Shown: positions 47,738 to 61,034 of the stretch, one piece after another
Position numbering within the stretch: the first letter of the stretch is position 1
How the letters are laid out: each line of letters opens with the position of its first letter
Assembly: GCF_004122095.1 (NCBI RefSeq)
Contig: NZ_SAWZ01000005.1
Coordinates: forward strand, 186,001 to 250,000
Direction of reading: 5' to 3'
Length of the DNA stretch: 64,000 bases
Origin: Pseudoxanthomonas composti
Lineage (GTDB): Bacteria > Pseudomonadota > Gammaproteobacteria > Xanthomonadales > Xanthomonadaceae
The notes under the pieces: model-generated
Told to the model about the DNA's origin: nothing
What the model saw: only the letters and a program-made list of their open reading frames with translations
The model's database searches: none
Position numbers and translations under genes: made by a program

Positions 47738-47854
47738 AAGTCGGGAGGCTCGAAACCGCAAACAGCCGGCGGGCTTATTCCCCTTGCGGGTGTTGTATTC
47801 GCCGCCCTCCCGACGCAGGCATCGCGTCGGTTGCGCCTGCAAAACATGCAGGCA

Positions 47855-47885
47855 CAAAAAACCCACCAGTATTTCGGAGGTGGGT
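47855..47885 (-). terminator. Terminator of the C4-like RNA
   Basis: On the minus strand, ACCCACC and GGTGGGT arms with an 11-base loop are followed by TTTTTTG. It cuts the leader transcript well before the protein gene, as in phage C4 units. Confidence 0.75.
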
Positions 47886-47960
47886 ACCGCTGTTTGAGGA
47901 GTTTCGAGGCTCCGTGAGGAGATCGTGCTACTGGCAAGGCTTGACGTCAAGCCTCGCCGA
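47855..47960 (-). ncRNA. C4-like antisense RNA (candidate)
   Basis: Read on the minus strand, the RNA begins with the 18-bp palindrome AGGCTTGACGTCAAGCCT (47938-47955), carries a single-stranded part and ends in the terminator at 47855. Its middle (GCTGTTTG-N4-GTTTCGAGGCTCC, 47890-47914 on the plus strand) is complementary to a later part of the same leader (GGGAGGCTCGAAACCGCAAA, 47743-47766). A second hairpin (GCCTGCA/TGCAGGC, 47835-47853) follows. This two-part complementarity after a short terminated RNA is the plan of the P1/P4 C4 RNA. The call is structural, not by alignment. Confidence 0.55.
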
Positions 47961-48075
47961 CAATCGCATCATCGACCTTACCTGCGATCCGATCAGAGCG
48001 GGTTCAATCCAACAGCTCGTTGGCCCCGCCACAAGACCAGCCCAACCGTGTGATCGGCGCAAATAATCAGGTCTT

Positions 48076-48789
48076 TCAAATCCCTTCTACGTCCATCCCA
48101 TGCTCGGCAAGCCACACCTTGCGCAGCGCATAGTCCGGCATCGCACGCTCCAACCGCAGCCAGAACGCCGGGGTGTGATGCGCCTCATGCAGATGCGCCA
48201 TCTCATGCACCAGCACGTATTCGGCGATGCGCGGCGGAAGCAGGATGGTTTTCCAATGGAAGTACAACCAATCGCCCTTGCCACACGAACCCCAGCGGTA
48301 GCCCAGGTCCTGGACCTTTACGCCCGCCGGTGCGACCTCCATCAGGGCCGCATGCTCTACCATGCGCGTGGACAGCCATGCTTTGGCACGCGCTGCATAC
48401 CATCGGATGAAGTGCTCCCTGGCCTCTGGCAAGGCCTCCGATACCAGACAGAAACGCCCGGCGGCGAGCTTCAGTGGCACGCTCTGATCAGCCACCATCT
48501 TCAGCCGGTAGCTCCGCCCGAGGTACAGAAAGCCCTCGCCGCCAACGAACTTCTTGCACGGGGCGTAGCGTTGCAGGCGATCCTTCTCCGCTAACCGGGT
48601 GTAGATCCAGAAGCGCTTTTCCTGCACGAAGGCGCGCAACCTGGACTCCGCCACGTCCGGCGGTGCAGACAGCACCAGCGCACCATCACGCTCGACGGTG
48701 ATCTCCATCGTCCGTCGGCGCGCGCTATGCCGCACGGTGAACAGCAGATCGTCCACCTGCAGATTGGAGGCAGTCATGGCAGCTCGCAT
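48076..48789 (-). CDS. DUF45/YgjP-type zinc metallopeptidase
   Basis: A 237-residue protein of the YgjP/SprT-like group. HEMAH at residues 195-199 in YVLVHEMAHLHEAHHTPAFW, with GYRWGSCGKGDWLYFHWKTILLP before it, are the family marks. It starts four bases after the hsdR stop, as the last gene of the type I R-M operon. This pairing is frequent in type I loci, but the role of the peptidase is unknown; it may process HsdR or phage protein (inference). Confidence 0.88.
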   Translation of the reverse strand: MRAAMTASNLQVDDLLFTVRHSARRRTMEITVERDGALVLSAPPDVAESRLRAFVQEKRFWIYTRLAEKDRLQRYAPCKKFVGGEGFLYLGRSYRLKMVADQSVPLKLAAGRFCLVSEALPEAREHFIRWYAARAKAWLSTRMVEHAALMEVAPAGVKVQDLGYRWGSCGKGDWLYFHWKTILLPPRIAEYVLVHEMAHLHEAHHTPAFWLRLERAMPDYALRKVWLAEHGMDVEGI

Positions 48790-48793
48790 GGCA

Positions 48794-51700
48794 TCACACG
48801 TGCATCAGCCGCTCATGGCTGGCACGCGCCTGTTCCATCAGCTTGTCGGTGAGCAGCCCCGCCGCAGCTGCGTCCATCAGTGGAGGACGCAGCCGCATCA
48901 GACGGTCGAACAGCAAACCGTTGAGCTGCTCCTGTGCCGCTCGCTTGTGCGGACTCCAGATATTGCGGTTGCTCTGCAGTTCCTGCACCAGCAGCTCGAC
49001 CAGTTCCACGGTCACGTCCATCAACCGAAGCAGCTCCGCCGAAGTCGGCTCGCGCCCGGCGCAGACCACGTCCATCACCGTGCGAAGAAACGGCGCGCAA
49101 TACTCCGGCACACCCGCCGGCGTATCGGCGGCACCGACGCTACCGTTGCGCACGTCGTCGACCAGCGCCTGCAGTTGGGCAACCACCTCACTCCATTGTT
49201 CGCCCAACGCCCGCAAGATCTCGTTCAATCGCTCAGAAAGCTTGCGGTACAGCACCGGGTCCTCGTCGGCATGCTTGCGGATATGCGAGCGCACCGCGTG
49301 TTCCATTTCCGAAGCCTTGGCGCGGTCATTCGCGGCCCGGCCCACATGGGCATCGAACTGGGCGTCGGTCAGCTGTATCGGCGGAATCTTCGGGTCTATG
49401 CCCAGCGAGATCACATGATCGTCGATCAACTTGCGCACCTTGGCACCCACGTCTTTTCCAAGTACTGGTGTGTCCTTGTAACGATTGCGGGCGCGCGCAT
49501 GGATGTATGCCAGGCGCTTGGCATCCGCGGAGAACGGCAGGCCTTCCGGACGTGGCAACACTGTGTCCAGCGATCCAAGAAACGCCTTGAGCTTGACCAC
49601 GAACTCCGCTCTGAACCTCTCGTCACCTAGTGCATCCACACAGGCCTCCGTATCGGCTAGTGATGCGATACCCCGTTCGCGAAACAACTCAACCACCCGC
49701 GCATGCCGGTCGCGCAGCACCGACACTTCGTCCTTCAAACTTGCTAGCGCGCCGACCACATCTTCGTCGGCATAGGCAGCCAGCGCTTCCTTCAGGTGCT
49801 GGGCCACACCGTAATAGTCCACGACGATGCCGCGGCGCTTGCCAAAGCCCGTGCGATTGACGCGCGCAATGGCCTGCAGCAACTCGGCCTCGCGAATGGG
49901 CCGGTCCAGGTACATCACGCCTGCAATCGGCGCATCGAATCCCGTCAGCAGCATCGACTTGACCACCAGAAACGCCAGCGGATCCGCTTTGGTCGCATCC
50001 GGATGCAGCAGCGGCTTCTTGAAGCGCTTGATCAGCGACTCATGGGTGGCGCTGTCGGTCCAGTGCTTCCAGCCGGGATCGTCGTTGTTGCTGCCGGAGA
50101 TGATCGGCGCGAACTCGATCCGCGCCAGCACCTCGCGATAGCGCCAGGCCTGGATCACCGCCCGCAGCTTCGGCGGCCGCAGGCACAGGGCCTCATCGTC
50201 CATCTCCTGGTCCTGCAGGCTCAGCGCATCGGCCTCCTGCAGCAGCTCGTCGCGTGCGGCTTTCAAGGCGGCGAAGTAGCGCGTGGCGGCCAGCCGGCTG
50301 TAAGCCACCACCTGGGCCTTGTAGCCATTGGGCAGAATGTTGGCGACGTAATGGCGCAGGATGTCGCGCGCCTTGTCGGCAATCAGTGCGGGCGCATCGA
50401 AAATGTGACCCTTGGTGGCGTACTTTTGCTTGATCGCTTCCAGCTCTTCCGGCGTGTGCTGGCGGAACAGATCCTCGAACAGCTCGTCCAGGTCCGCGCC
50501 ACCCTTGATGGCCCCGATGGCGGTACGCCCTTCGTAGAGCACCGGCACCGTCGCCCCATCGGCCTCGGCCTCCTTGATGGTGTAGCGGTCGATGAACTCG
50601 CCGAAGATCTCGTGAGTCCGCTTCTTCTCGCCCATGATGATCGGCGTGCCGGTAAAGCCGATACGCGCACAGTTGGGCAATCCCGCCAGCAGGTTGGCAT
50701 GCAGGTCGCCGGCCTGGGTACGATGCGCCTCGTCCACCAGCACCAGGATGGCATCGTCGTCATTGAGCACCTCGAAATGCTCCGCAGCCGCCCTGGCCTT
50801 GCCATATAGCGCCCGCGCCTCCTTGACCGCGTGTCCAGCAGCCGGCAGATCCTCGGCCTTCAGCGGCGCATCGTTGGCCGTGTCGCCATCGCGATACTTC
50901 TGGATGGTGACGAAGACCAACCCCGGCCCCTTGCGCCGTGCCAGGGCTTTCAGGCCTGACGTGCTGTTGGCCACCTCCACCGGTTCGCCGGTGAGCGTGG
51001 CGGTCACGGAGAGCTGGCCTTGCAGGTCCTTGCGGTCGGTAACTACCACGACCTTGAAGCGTCGCAGCGCTGGGTCGGCGCGCATCTTGCGCACCAGGAA
51101 GACCATGGTCAGCGACTTTCCCGAGCCCTGGGTGTGCCAGATGATGCCGCCACGCTGATCGCTTTCGCCATGCTGCAGCCGGGTCTGGCCGCGCTTGAGC
51201 TTCGCGATCGCACGGTTCACCGCACGGTATTGCTGATAGCGACACACCGACTTGATCGTCTGCCCGCCCACCTGCATGAACAGCAGGAAGTGCTGCACCA
51301 CATCCAGCAGGTTCGCTGGCGCCAGCAGGCCGGCAATCAATCGCTCCTGGGCGTTGAGCTTCTGCTTGCCGAAGCGGTGCGCCGCCTCCGCCTCAGATCC
51401 TGCACCGTCCGGCCCGACCACGGTCTTCCACTGCGCGAAGTGCTCGAAGCCCGCACCGATGCTTGCAACCCGCGCCTCGTCCACGCAACTGGCCACCAGC
51501 AACTGGTTGGTGGCGAACAGCGCCTCGTTGCCTTCGTTCTCGTCCACTTCCAGCGCGGCCTTGCGCTGGTTGCTGTAGCGGCGCAACTGGTCCACGGCCT
51601 CGCTCAACGGCTCGGGGATGGACGGACTCTTGCACTCCACCACCACCAGCGGGATGCCATTCACCAGCAGCACTAGGTCCGGCACGATGAACGCCTTGGC

Positions 51701-52135
51701 ACTGTTGGAGCCGGGCGGGCAGTCCACGCGGTACTGGCTGACCACGGTTAAACGGTTGTTGGCCGGTGTGTCCCAATCGATATAACGGATCGTCTGCCCG
51801 CGCCCGCCCTCCCAACCCGGCAGCCCGTCGACCGTCAGGCCCTTGATCAGCAGCTCGGTGGCCTGCTGATTGGCCTCCATCAACTTGTGTCCTCCCAGGC
51901 GCGTGATGGCGGCCACCGCGTCAGCCAAGCGGGCATCGTCCAGCCACGGCTGGCCGTCCGGCCCCGGATTCAGCGCCAGCAGACGCTCGCGCAGCCGGGC
52001 TTCCTGAACGACCTCGGCAAAGCCGCTGCGTTCCGTGGCGGCGGGGTCGTCCAGGCTACCGGCCAGGTGCGTCCAACCCACCGCCTGCAGTTGCGTCACG
52101 AAAGGCTTTTCGACGTCTTCCAACTCCCAACCCAT
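48794..52135 (-). CDS. hsdR: Type I restriction endonuclease subunit R
   Basis: A 1113-residue subunit. The nuclease PD-(D/E)xK site is VPDLVLLVNGIPLVVVECKS (D153, E167, K169). The translocase has Walker A HTQGSGKS at 334-341, the DEAH box in LVDEAHRTQ, and motif VI VMYLDRPIREAELLQAIARVNR (landmark QAIARVNR). The C-terminal part binds HsdM. The start is the ATG at 52135, six bases after GGGGAG; the ATG at 52141 is too close to it. Length is normal for the long HsdR type. Confidence 0.95.
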   Translation of the reverse strand: MGWELEDVEKPFVTQLQAVGWTHLAGSLDDPAATERSGFAEVVQEARLRERLLALNPGPDGQPWLDDARLADAVAAITRLGGHKLMEANQQATELLIKGLTVDGLPGWEGGRGQTIRYIDWDTPANNRLTVVSQYRVDCPPGSNSAKAFIVPDLVLLVNGIPLVVVECKSPSIPEPLSEAVDQLRRYSNQRKAALEVDENEGNEALFATNQLLVASCVDEARVASIGAGFEHFAQWKTVVGPDGAGSEAEAAHRFGKQKLNAQERLIAGLLAPANLLDVVQHFLLFMQVGGQTIKSVCRYQQYRAVNRAIAKLKRGQTRLQHGESDQRGGIIWHTQGSGKSLTMVFLVRKMRADPALRRFKVVVVTDRKDLQGQLSVTATLTGEPVEVANSTSGLKALARRKGPGLVFVTIQKYRDGDTANDAPLKAEDLPAAGHAVKEARALYGKARAAAEHFEVLNDDDAILVLVDEAHRTQAGDLHANLLAGLPNCARIGFTGTPIIMGEKKRTHEIFGEFIDRYTIKEAEADGATVPVLYEGRTAIGAIKGGADLDELFEDLFRQHTPEELEAIKQKYATKGHIFDAPALIADKARDILRHYVANILPNGYKAQVVAYSRLAATRYFAALKAARDELLQEADALSLQDQEMDDEALCLRPPKLRAVIQAWRYREVLARIEFAPIISGSNNDDPGWKHWTDSATHESLIKRFKKPLLHPDATKADPLAFLVVKSMLLTGFDAPIAGVMYLDRPIREAELLQAIARVNRTGFGKRRGIVVDYYGVAQHLKEALAAYADEDVVGALASLKDEVSVLRDRHARVVELFRERGIASLADTEACVDALGDERFRAEFVVKLKAFLGSLDTVLPRPEGLPFSADAKRLAYIHARARNRYKDTPVLGKDVGAKVRKLIDDHVISLGIDPKIPPIQLTDAQFDAHVGRAANDRAKASEMEHAVRSHIRKHADEDPVLYRKLSERLNEILRALGEQWSEVVAQLQALVDDVRNGSVGAADTPAGVPEYCAPFLRTVMDVVCAGREPTSAELLRLMDVTVELVELLVQELQSNRNIWSPHKRAAQEQLNGLLFDRLMRLRPPLMDAAAAGLLTDKLMEQARASHERLMHV

Positions 52136-52190
52136 CAGCATCTCCCCGGCTGGATGCAGGCATCCATGAACATCCCAACATTCTCATGGA

Positions 52191-52280
52191 CCTCCAAAGA
52201 ACTCCAAAGCGATCCAAAGACATCCAAAGATGTCCAAAGATGTCCAAAGACCTCCAAAGAGTCCCAAAGACCTCCAAAGG
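52191..52280. repeat. Nine tandem 10-bp repeats inside the hsd operon
   Basis: Nine uninterrupted units of exactly 10 bases, each NNTCCAAAGA or one base different, lie between the AlbA/ATPase gene and hsdR. On the transcribed strand each unit reads TCTTTGGANN, so GGA and TTTGGAGG ribosome-like words recur. The period is one helical turn and is not a multiple of three. Confidence 0.95.
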
Positions 52281-52305
52281 ACCCCGTTCTCCTGGCGCCA
52301 CCCTT

Positions 52306-53967
52306 TCAGTCGTCAGGTTCAAGGGTGTAGTAGGCCGCCCGGCGTGTCCCATGTTGGGACAGCCGCCCTTGCGCTTTTAGCCGCCCCAACAGCGCCTTGG
52401 CCTGCAAGGCACCCAATCGACACAGCTCCATCACCTCGGCACGGCGGATCTGCCCGTGCTGCTGCACGTAGTTCAGCACCAACTGCTCGTTCTGCAAGCT
52501 GGTGAAGCCGGCTTGCCGGGTATAGGCGGCCTTCTCGCCCTGGCGCTGATACACGGCGGCCGACAGTGTGTAGCTGCGCGCGCGGGTCTGCCCATGCGCC
52601 TCGATCAGGCCGGCCTCGGTCAGCGCCTCGAGCGTGCGCTTGGCGCTGGCGGGGTCGCGCTGGATGCGCGTGGCCAACTCGTCGGCGGTCACACGCTTGA
52701 GCTCGCGCAACGCGGCCAGCGCGATCAGGCTGTCGATCGGCAGCTCGCCGTTGCTGCGCCGCTCCCGCTCCACCACCATGCGGCCGAAGTCGAGATCCGC
52801 CGCACCAGTATCCAGCCGCACCACCACGCTGTGGCTGTCCGTGCGAGAGTAGTCCGGCGCCGAGCGGCCGAAGCGCAACAGACCCCGATAGATCGTGTCG
52901 ACCCCGCGCCCCGAGCGTTCCACCACGCCGATGCGCTTCATCGCATCGGCCAAGGTACGGTTGCGTGGACGCGGCTCGGTAGTGAGCAGGTTGTCCAGCG
53001 TCACCCCATCGACCAGACCGCCAGGGTTGCTGACCACCAGCGCGTCGTTCTCCAACCGCACATGCACCGCGCCGAGGCGATGGTAGTCGCGGTGGATCAG
53101 CGCATTGGCCACCGCCTCTCGGTAGGCGGCCATGTCGACCTTGGGCACCGGCACGCGGAACAGCCCGACCTGCAGCTCCTCTTCCGGGTTGTAAGGCCGG
53201 AAGTTGGTCTCCAGCCAGTCGATGGCCTGCAGCAGCGGCACACGGCGGAACTCGTTGAAGCGCACCGCCTGTTCGGCCAGCACCTGGAACGCGAACTCAT
53301 GCGAGGCCACATGCTGGCGCAGCGCCTCGACCCGGCCGATCACCAACAGGCCGCACAGCGTCGGCACGCGGCGGCCGTCGGACTGGCGCGCAGTGAAGCC
53401 CAGCGCACCGTCCAGCGCCTCATCGTCCAGCTCCAGCAGCACCCGGTCGCCACCGTACTGCTGCACGGCCTGGCGCAGTCGCTCGCGTTCCAACGGGTCG
53501 AAATCGGACAACTGCGCGCCGGCCACCGGCTGCGCCGACGCATCGACCAGGCCGAGCTGGCCGAGCCGGCTATCGCGCTCATGCGGCAGCATCGGCACGC
53601 ATTCGGGCGTGCCGTCGTGCTTCACGCGGCGGCGCAGGTAGACGCCAGCGGCGGTGGCCACCACCGTGGCGGCCTTCGGCACCAGGATGCGCGCGACGGG
53701 CACACCATCGATCTCGACTGCCTCCACCTGCACCGCGATGGCCGGCGACGTGCGCGCGGCAATCAGGCCGGGCAAGCCGGCTAGCTGCCGGTGGTCGGCA
53801 TGCAGACCGGTCGCGGTGCCATCATCTTCCACGCCCAACCACAGCGCGCCACCCTCCGCGTTGGCCAGACACACCACGGCCTCGGCCAACTCGCTGTCGG
53901 ACAGCTTCCTGCGGTCGCTCTTGAACTCGACCGTCAGCGATTCGGCAGGTGGCAGGGTGCGGGTCAT
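52306..53967 (-). CDS. AlbA_2 (Schlafen-like) DNA-binding protein with ATPase-like domain
   Basis: A 553-residue protein of the type often annotated as RecG-like helicase. The N-terminal AlbA_2 domain is LTVEFKSDRRKLSDSELAEAVVCLANAEGGALWLGVEDDG (key marks EFKSD, ANAEGG, LWLGVEDDG). The middle has an HSP90-type ATP-binding region (VSNPGGLVDGVT, ERSGRGVDTIYRG). The C-terminus has winged-helix units (AEVMELCRLGALQAKALLGRLKAQG). Such proteins occur as accessory genes in type I R-M and other defence loci. It overlaps hsdS by four bases (ATGA), so it is made with it. Confidence 0.85.
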   Translation of the reverse strand: MTRTLPPAESLTVEFKSDRRKLSDSELAEAVVCLANAEGGALWLGVEDDGTATGLHADHRQLAGLPGLIAARTSPAIAVQVEAVEIDGVPVARILVPKAATVVATAAGVYLRRRVKHDGTPECVPMLPHERDSRLGQLGLVDASAQPVAGAQLSDFDPLERERLRQAVQQYGGDRVLLELDDEALDGALGFTARQSDGRRVPTLCGLLVIGRVEALRQHVASHEFAFQVLAEQAVRFNEFRRVPLLQAIDWLETNFRPYNPEEELQVGLFRVPVPKVDMAAYREAVANALIHRDYHRLGAVHVRLENDALVVSNPGGLVDGVTLDNLLTTEPRPRNRTLADAMKRIGVVERSGRGVDTIYRGLLRFGRSAPDYSRTDSHSVVVRLDTGAADLDFGRMVVERERRSNGELPIDSLIALAALRELKRVTADELATRIQRDPASAKRTLEALTEAGLIEAHGQTRARSYTLSAAVYQRQGEKAAYTRQAGFTSLQNEQLVLNYVQQHGQIRRAEVMELCRLGALQAKALLGRLKAQGRLSQHGTRRAAYYTLEPDD

Positions 53968-55230
53968 GCGGTGGCGGCATCCAGCAGTGGGGTGACGCGG
54001 ACGCGGCCGGTAAGGAGGTCGTCCATGACGCCGAATTTAAGATCACGCAATGCTGATACAGCTTTCGATTCGGAATCAAGATTGGTGCTAGCAGCAGAAA
54101 GAGCATCCAGAATTCGAGCTTGCTCCTGCCTGTCTGGCATCGCAACGACAAGGTCGCGAACAATCCTTCCGCTTATCTTCACCATGCTTTCTGACGTCCC
54201 CACTGCGTGAGCCTGGATCTGTCTGCGCAGCATAGGGGATCGAAGGACAAACTGCAGATACTGAGCACTGGTCTCGACAGTTGGCTTCAATCGCATCATC
54301 AAGTCGGGATAGCCGCATGGAGTGCCAACATCCGAGTAGACGCCTACAAGACCTACGAGTTGACGCGTATTCGCTCGACTCATGAGCAAATCACCATCAG
54401 ATAGCATCACCGAATCGAGTCTCGCGTCTGCAAAAGGAGCGTTCTTCAACTGATTTGGCTCAAATCCAACGCCGGTTAGGCATCCTAGGCCCAACATCTG
54501 GCATCCCGTCCACTCTTCCGCCTCTTTCGGCGAATATCCATTCTTTGGCTTATCAGACAACCAGAGTTGAAGTGGCCCTGCTTCCCAGTCGCAAGGAATC
54601 CAACCGAGTAGCGATGACTTATAGAGATCCGGTGCTTCGGACTGTGGAGGGCGCACTTCGCCGTTGGCGTCGATGCCGCGCGTCAGCAGGTCGTGCAGCA
54701 GACCCTGCTTGACGGCCTTGAGCTTGGCTATGAGCGCCTCGGTTCCGTGGATGGCGGTGTCGAGGGTGTCGAGGATCTCTGCAATCTGGGCTTGTTCTTG
54801 ACCACACAATGGAAGAGCAGCAGAGAACTCCTCGAGCTCGCTACGCTTTATGTGCTTCATGGTGCTGCCATGAGTCCGCTTTTCCATCTCGGCTACGGAA
54901 GCCCGAAGAACGTGGAAAAGCAGTCTTCGATCAACATCTTCGGATGGCGTCACCTTGAAAAGGTGCTGATTCAGCCAGGCCGGCCCACCCTGCCACTTCA
55001 CGACTGAGAGCGTGCCGCTCCAAGAGAAGATCAGGTCTCCATCTGTGATACGAAAACCACTTGGCAGCAAGCCTGGATAACGGTCTTCGACTCCTTGCGT
55101 CCCGGTAATCTGGGCAATACGTACGATGGGGAGGCCATGCTCAGCCCAATGCCGCTTACTGAAGGCGTACCCGTTCGAATACTCGCCAAGCGAACTCAGG
55201 CTGCGACTCTGCCAACCAGCCGGAAGATCC

Positions 55231-55238
<8 letters not shown>
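53964..55238 (-). CDS. hsdS: Type I R-M specificity subunit S
   Basis: A 424-residue subunit with two target-recognition domains (about residues 5-150 and 205-355), each followed by a helical spacer ([32 protein letters not shown]). It reads the two halves of a split DNA site. The TRD sequences are AT-richer than the flanking genes, as is common for such exchangeable parts. It overlaps hsdM by eight bases. Confidence 0.93.
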
Positions 55239-57732
<2,494 letters not shown>

Positions 57733-57933
57733 AAATCAAACTTCTCTTTAGCAACGCTTAATTCGAATTACAGATCGGCATCAGTTTCGCCTCTCAGCAC
57801 GGAGTGACGGTGCTAGATGATGCGTTTTTGTGCAGGCATCGCATTGAGATCACTGGCTTTTCGCAGGGGTTCGCCTGCTTTCTGACGCGAGCAACCAATC
57901 GAGCTTCCACGGCAGCTATGTGTGCGGCCGGTG

Positions 57934-58263
57934 TTACTGAGTTGTGCACAGGGCGTGGTCCATAGCTCCACCAACTTCCGCGCATTGATCAAATTGATCT
58001 GCCGATGCGACTGGCACGCCGCTGGCTGCGTCGCGAACAAAGCCTCGCTGCTCCAGCTGGGCTTCAACGCGATGGAACTGTACAAGGGTGTCGGCCTGCA
58101 CGATGGCATCGATATCCAGCGTGGGGCGCACGCCCTCGGCCAACGGGTCGGTCAACAGCAGGCCTGCCGTCGAGCCCCCGACAAAGACGACCCGTTCTCG
58201 CAGATCACCCAGAGCGGCGGCAATGACCTCCAGATGCGGCAGGTTGGGATCAGGCCGCAGCAT
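57934..58263 (-). pseudogene. Truncated nucleotidyltransferase (toxin-like) gene
   Basis: The first 85 residues are a nucleotidyltransferase fold: VVFVGGSTAGLLLTD (GS motif) and TLDIDAIVQ (DxD-like metal site), then VEAQLEQRGFVRD. After SGVPV the sequence changes to unrelated Ser/Ala/Cys-rich sequence and stops at residue 109, before the third catalytic Asp strand. A frame open in the next phase continues as INARKLVELW. This looks like a gene cut by a deletion or insertion. It overlaps the winged-helix gene by 14 bases. Confidence 0.65.
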
Positions 58264-58780
58264 CGAGCGGCTTCAATGCGTTGGTCAACACCTGTGCCGC
58301 AAGCTCACGCTCCCGCACGCGCCCCATGCGTAGGGCATCCAGCAGTGCAAGCAGGCGGTACAAGCCAGGGTCGGCCAGTGCCGCTTTTGGCGCGGTGCGG
58401 TAGATGGGTGACACCGACGGACCGCGGGCGCTGCCTTGGGGATGCGCCCATACAGGTGTGTCGGCTTCGCTGTGTAGTTGACTGGCGAGTGGCTCGGCGG
58501 CATGCGCCGTCGGCACGCCGCGCTTGACCGGGCCGATCTCCGCGGGGAAGGCATAGCGCACGCCGTGCAGCATGAACTCCAACAAGGCCGGGCGGATCGG
58601 CGACCAGTCGCCCCTGCCCCGTTCGTTGACCAGTCCGGCCGCAGTTGCCCGCTTGACGCTGGCGTGGACCTCGGCAGCGCTCATCCCTAGCTCCTGGGCG
58701 AGCACGGCGAATGTGAACTTCCGCTCCGGATGGGCGGACACCTTCAGCAGTACCAGCAACTCTTGTGGCTTCAGGTCCAT
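58250..58780 (-). CDS. Winged-helix regulator paired with the nucleotidyltransferase
   Basis: A 176-residue protein. The N-terminal MarR/winged-helix part (KPQELLVLLKVSAHPERKFTFAVLAQELGMSAAEVHASVKRATAAGLV; key TFAVLAQELGMSAAEVHASVKR) binds DNA. The rest is Pro/Arg-rich and lacks a named domain. It lies in front of, and overlaps, the truncated nucleotidyltransferase, as in two-gene abortive-infection or antitoxin-like modules. A 28-bp palindrome lies just before the start, so autoregulation is likely. Confidence 0.75.
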   Translation of the reverse strand: MDLKPQELLVLLKVSAHPERKFTFAVLAQELGMSAAEVHASVKRATAAGLVNERGRGDWSPIRPALLEFMLHGVRYAFPAEIGPVKRGVPTAHAAEPLASQLHSEADTPVWAHPQGSARGPSVSPIYRTAPKAALADPGLYRLLALLDALRMGRVRERELAAQVLTNALKPLDAAA

Positions 58781-58785
58781 TGCTC

Positions 58786-58813
58786 ATATTCGCTATTCGC
58801 GAATAGCGAATAT
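58786..58813. promoter_or_regulatory. 28-bp perfect palindrome operator
   Basis: The palindrome consists of two direct copies of TATTCGC (58787, 58794) followed by their inverted copies GCGAATA. It starts six bases upstream of the winged-helix gene's ATG and covers the likely promoter. Four 7-bp half sites suggest two dimers bound in line. Confidence 0.85.
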
Positions 58814-58863
58814 TGCCTACGAGGCTCGACTTTGCAAGCAAAAGAATGGCTCTCGACGGAAGC

Positions 58864-59043
58864 CTAGTTTTGTACCCCGTTCACCAGATCTGGGCCCCTC
58901 TGCTGTTTCAACCACGCCCGTATCTGCGGCAGGCGCTCGGCGCGCAGTTCGACGAGGGCCTGGTGCAGATCATGAGGTTTTGGCCGCACGGCGCGAAGTT
59001 GGGCGATGTACTGATAGGCGTACGCCTTGATCTTGCCCACCAT
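58864..59043 (-). CDS. Hypothetical protein, 59 residues, possibly a remnant
   Basis: ATG 59043 has AGGA nine bases upstream. The product (MVGKIKAYAYQYIAQLRAVR, then HDLHQALVELRAERLPQIRAWLKQQRG) is helical and basic. The frame is open further upstream to 59130 without a better start, so it may be the tail of a longer lost gene at the island edge. Confidence 0.4.
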   Translation of the reverse strand: MVGKIKAYAYQYIAQLRAVRPKPHDLHQALVELRAERLPQIRAWLKQQRGPDLVNGVQN

Positions 59044-59164
59044 CTTCAGGTCCTTGGAGCTGACGCCCCCTGGGGTAGCAGCGGGGCAAGGCGGGGATCG
59101 GCCAGCTTGTCGATCTACGCCCGGCACCACATACGCGACTCACGAGTTTTCTGTTGCCCAGAAA

Positions 59165-59194
59165 CACCAAACCCCGCTTGCGCGGGGTTTGGTG
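59165..59194. terminator. Terminator downstream of purA
   Basis: Perfect 13-bp arms (CACCAAACCCCGC with GCGGGGTTTGGTG) around TTGC. It lies 33 bases past the purA stop and marks the boundary between the island and the conserved chromosome. Confidence 0.85.
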
Positions 59195-59227
59195 GATCGA
59201 CACTGACGGCTTACGCCGGCAGGAAGA

Positions 59228-60694
<1,467 letters not shown>

Positions 60695-60832
60695 GTGCAT
60701 TATCCGGGTTTCCGGCGACCGGAGCCACCCCTGCCCAGCGAAGCCCTGAGACGGTTCAGCCTGGCGCCCTGGCCTTGGCGTTACATCCGTCAGCAGTGGG
60801 GATCGACCAGGGCTGGGCGGCCCCAACCCCTC

Positions 60833-61018
60833 TCAATGCCGCACCAACCACAGCACGCCCACGCCCACGAACATCACCACCCCGCCGTAGGTGCGCAGCT
60901 GCGTGGTCGACAGCGCGTGCAGCTGCTCCACCATCCGCTTCCAGGCCAGCGGGGCTGCGAAGAGGAACAGCCCTTCCAGCACCGCCACCAGGCAGAGCGC
61001 GGCGAATAGGTCTTTCAT
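60833..61018 (-). CDS. DUF2065 small inner membrane protein
   Basis: A 61-residue protein with two membrane segments (LFAALCLVAVLEGLFLFAAPLAW and YGGVVMFVGVGVLWLV) and the family sequence EGLFLFAAPLAWKRMVEQLHAL. Unknown function; a constant neighbour of hflC and purA. It begins 17 bases downstream of the hflC stop. Confidence 0.9.
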   Translation of the reverse strand: MKDLFAALCLVAVLEGLFLFAAPLAWKRMVEQLHALSTTQLRTYGGVVMFVGVGVLWLVRH

Positions 61019-61034
61019 GCTTGCGGTGGCGGCT

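Noticed and set aside
47662..47937. 91-codon minus-strand frame through the C4-like leader
   Set aside because: It runs through the terminator and several hairpins; the peptide resembles frames often mis-called in phage Ash/Icd-type leaders. The RNA explanation fits better.
52191..52280. CRISPR or coding repeat
   Set aside because: Unit of 10 bp has no spacer, and a period not divisible by three gives no stable protein repeat.
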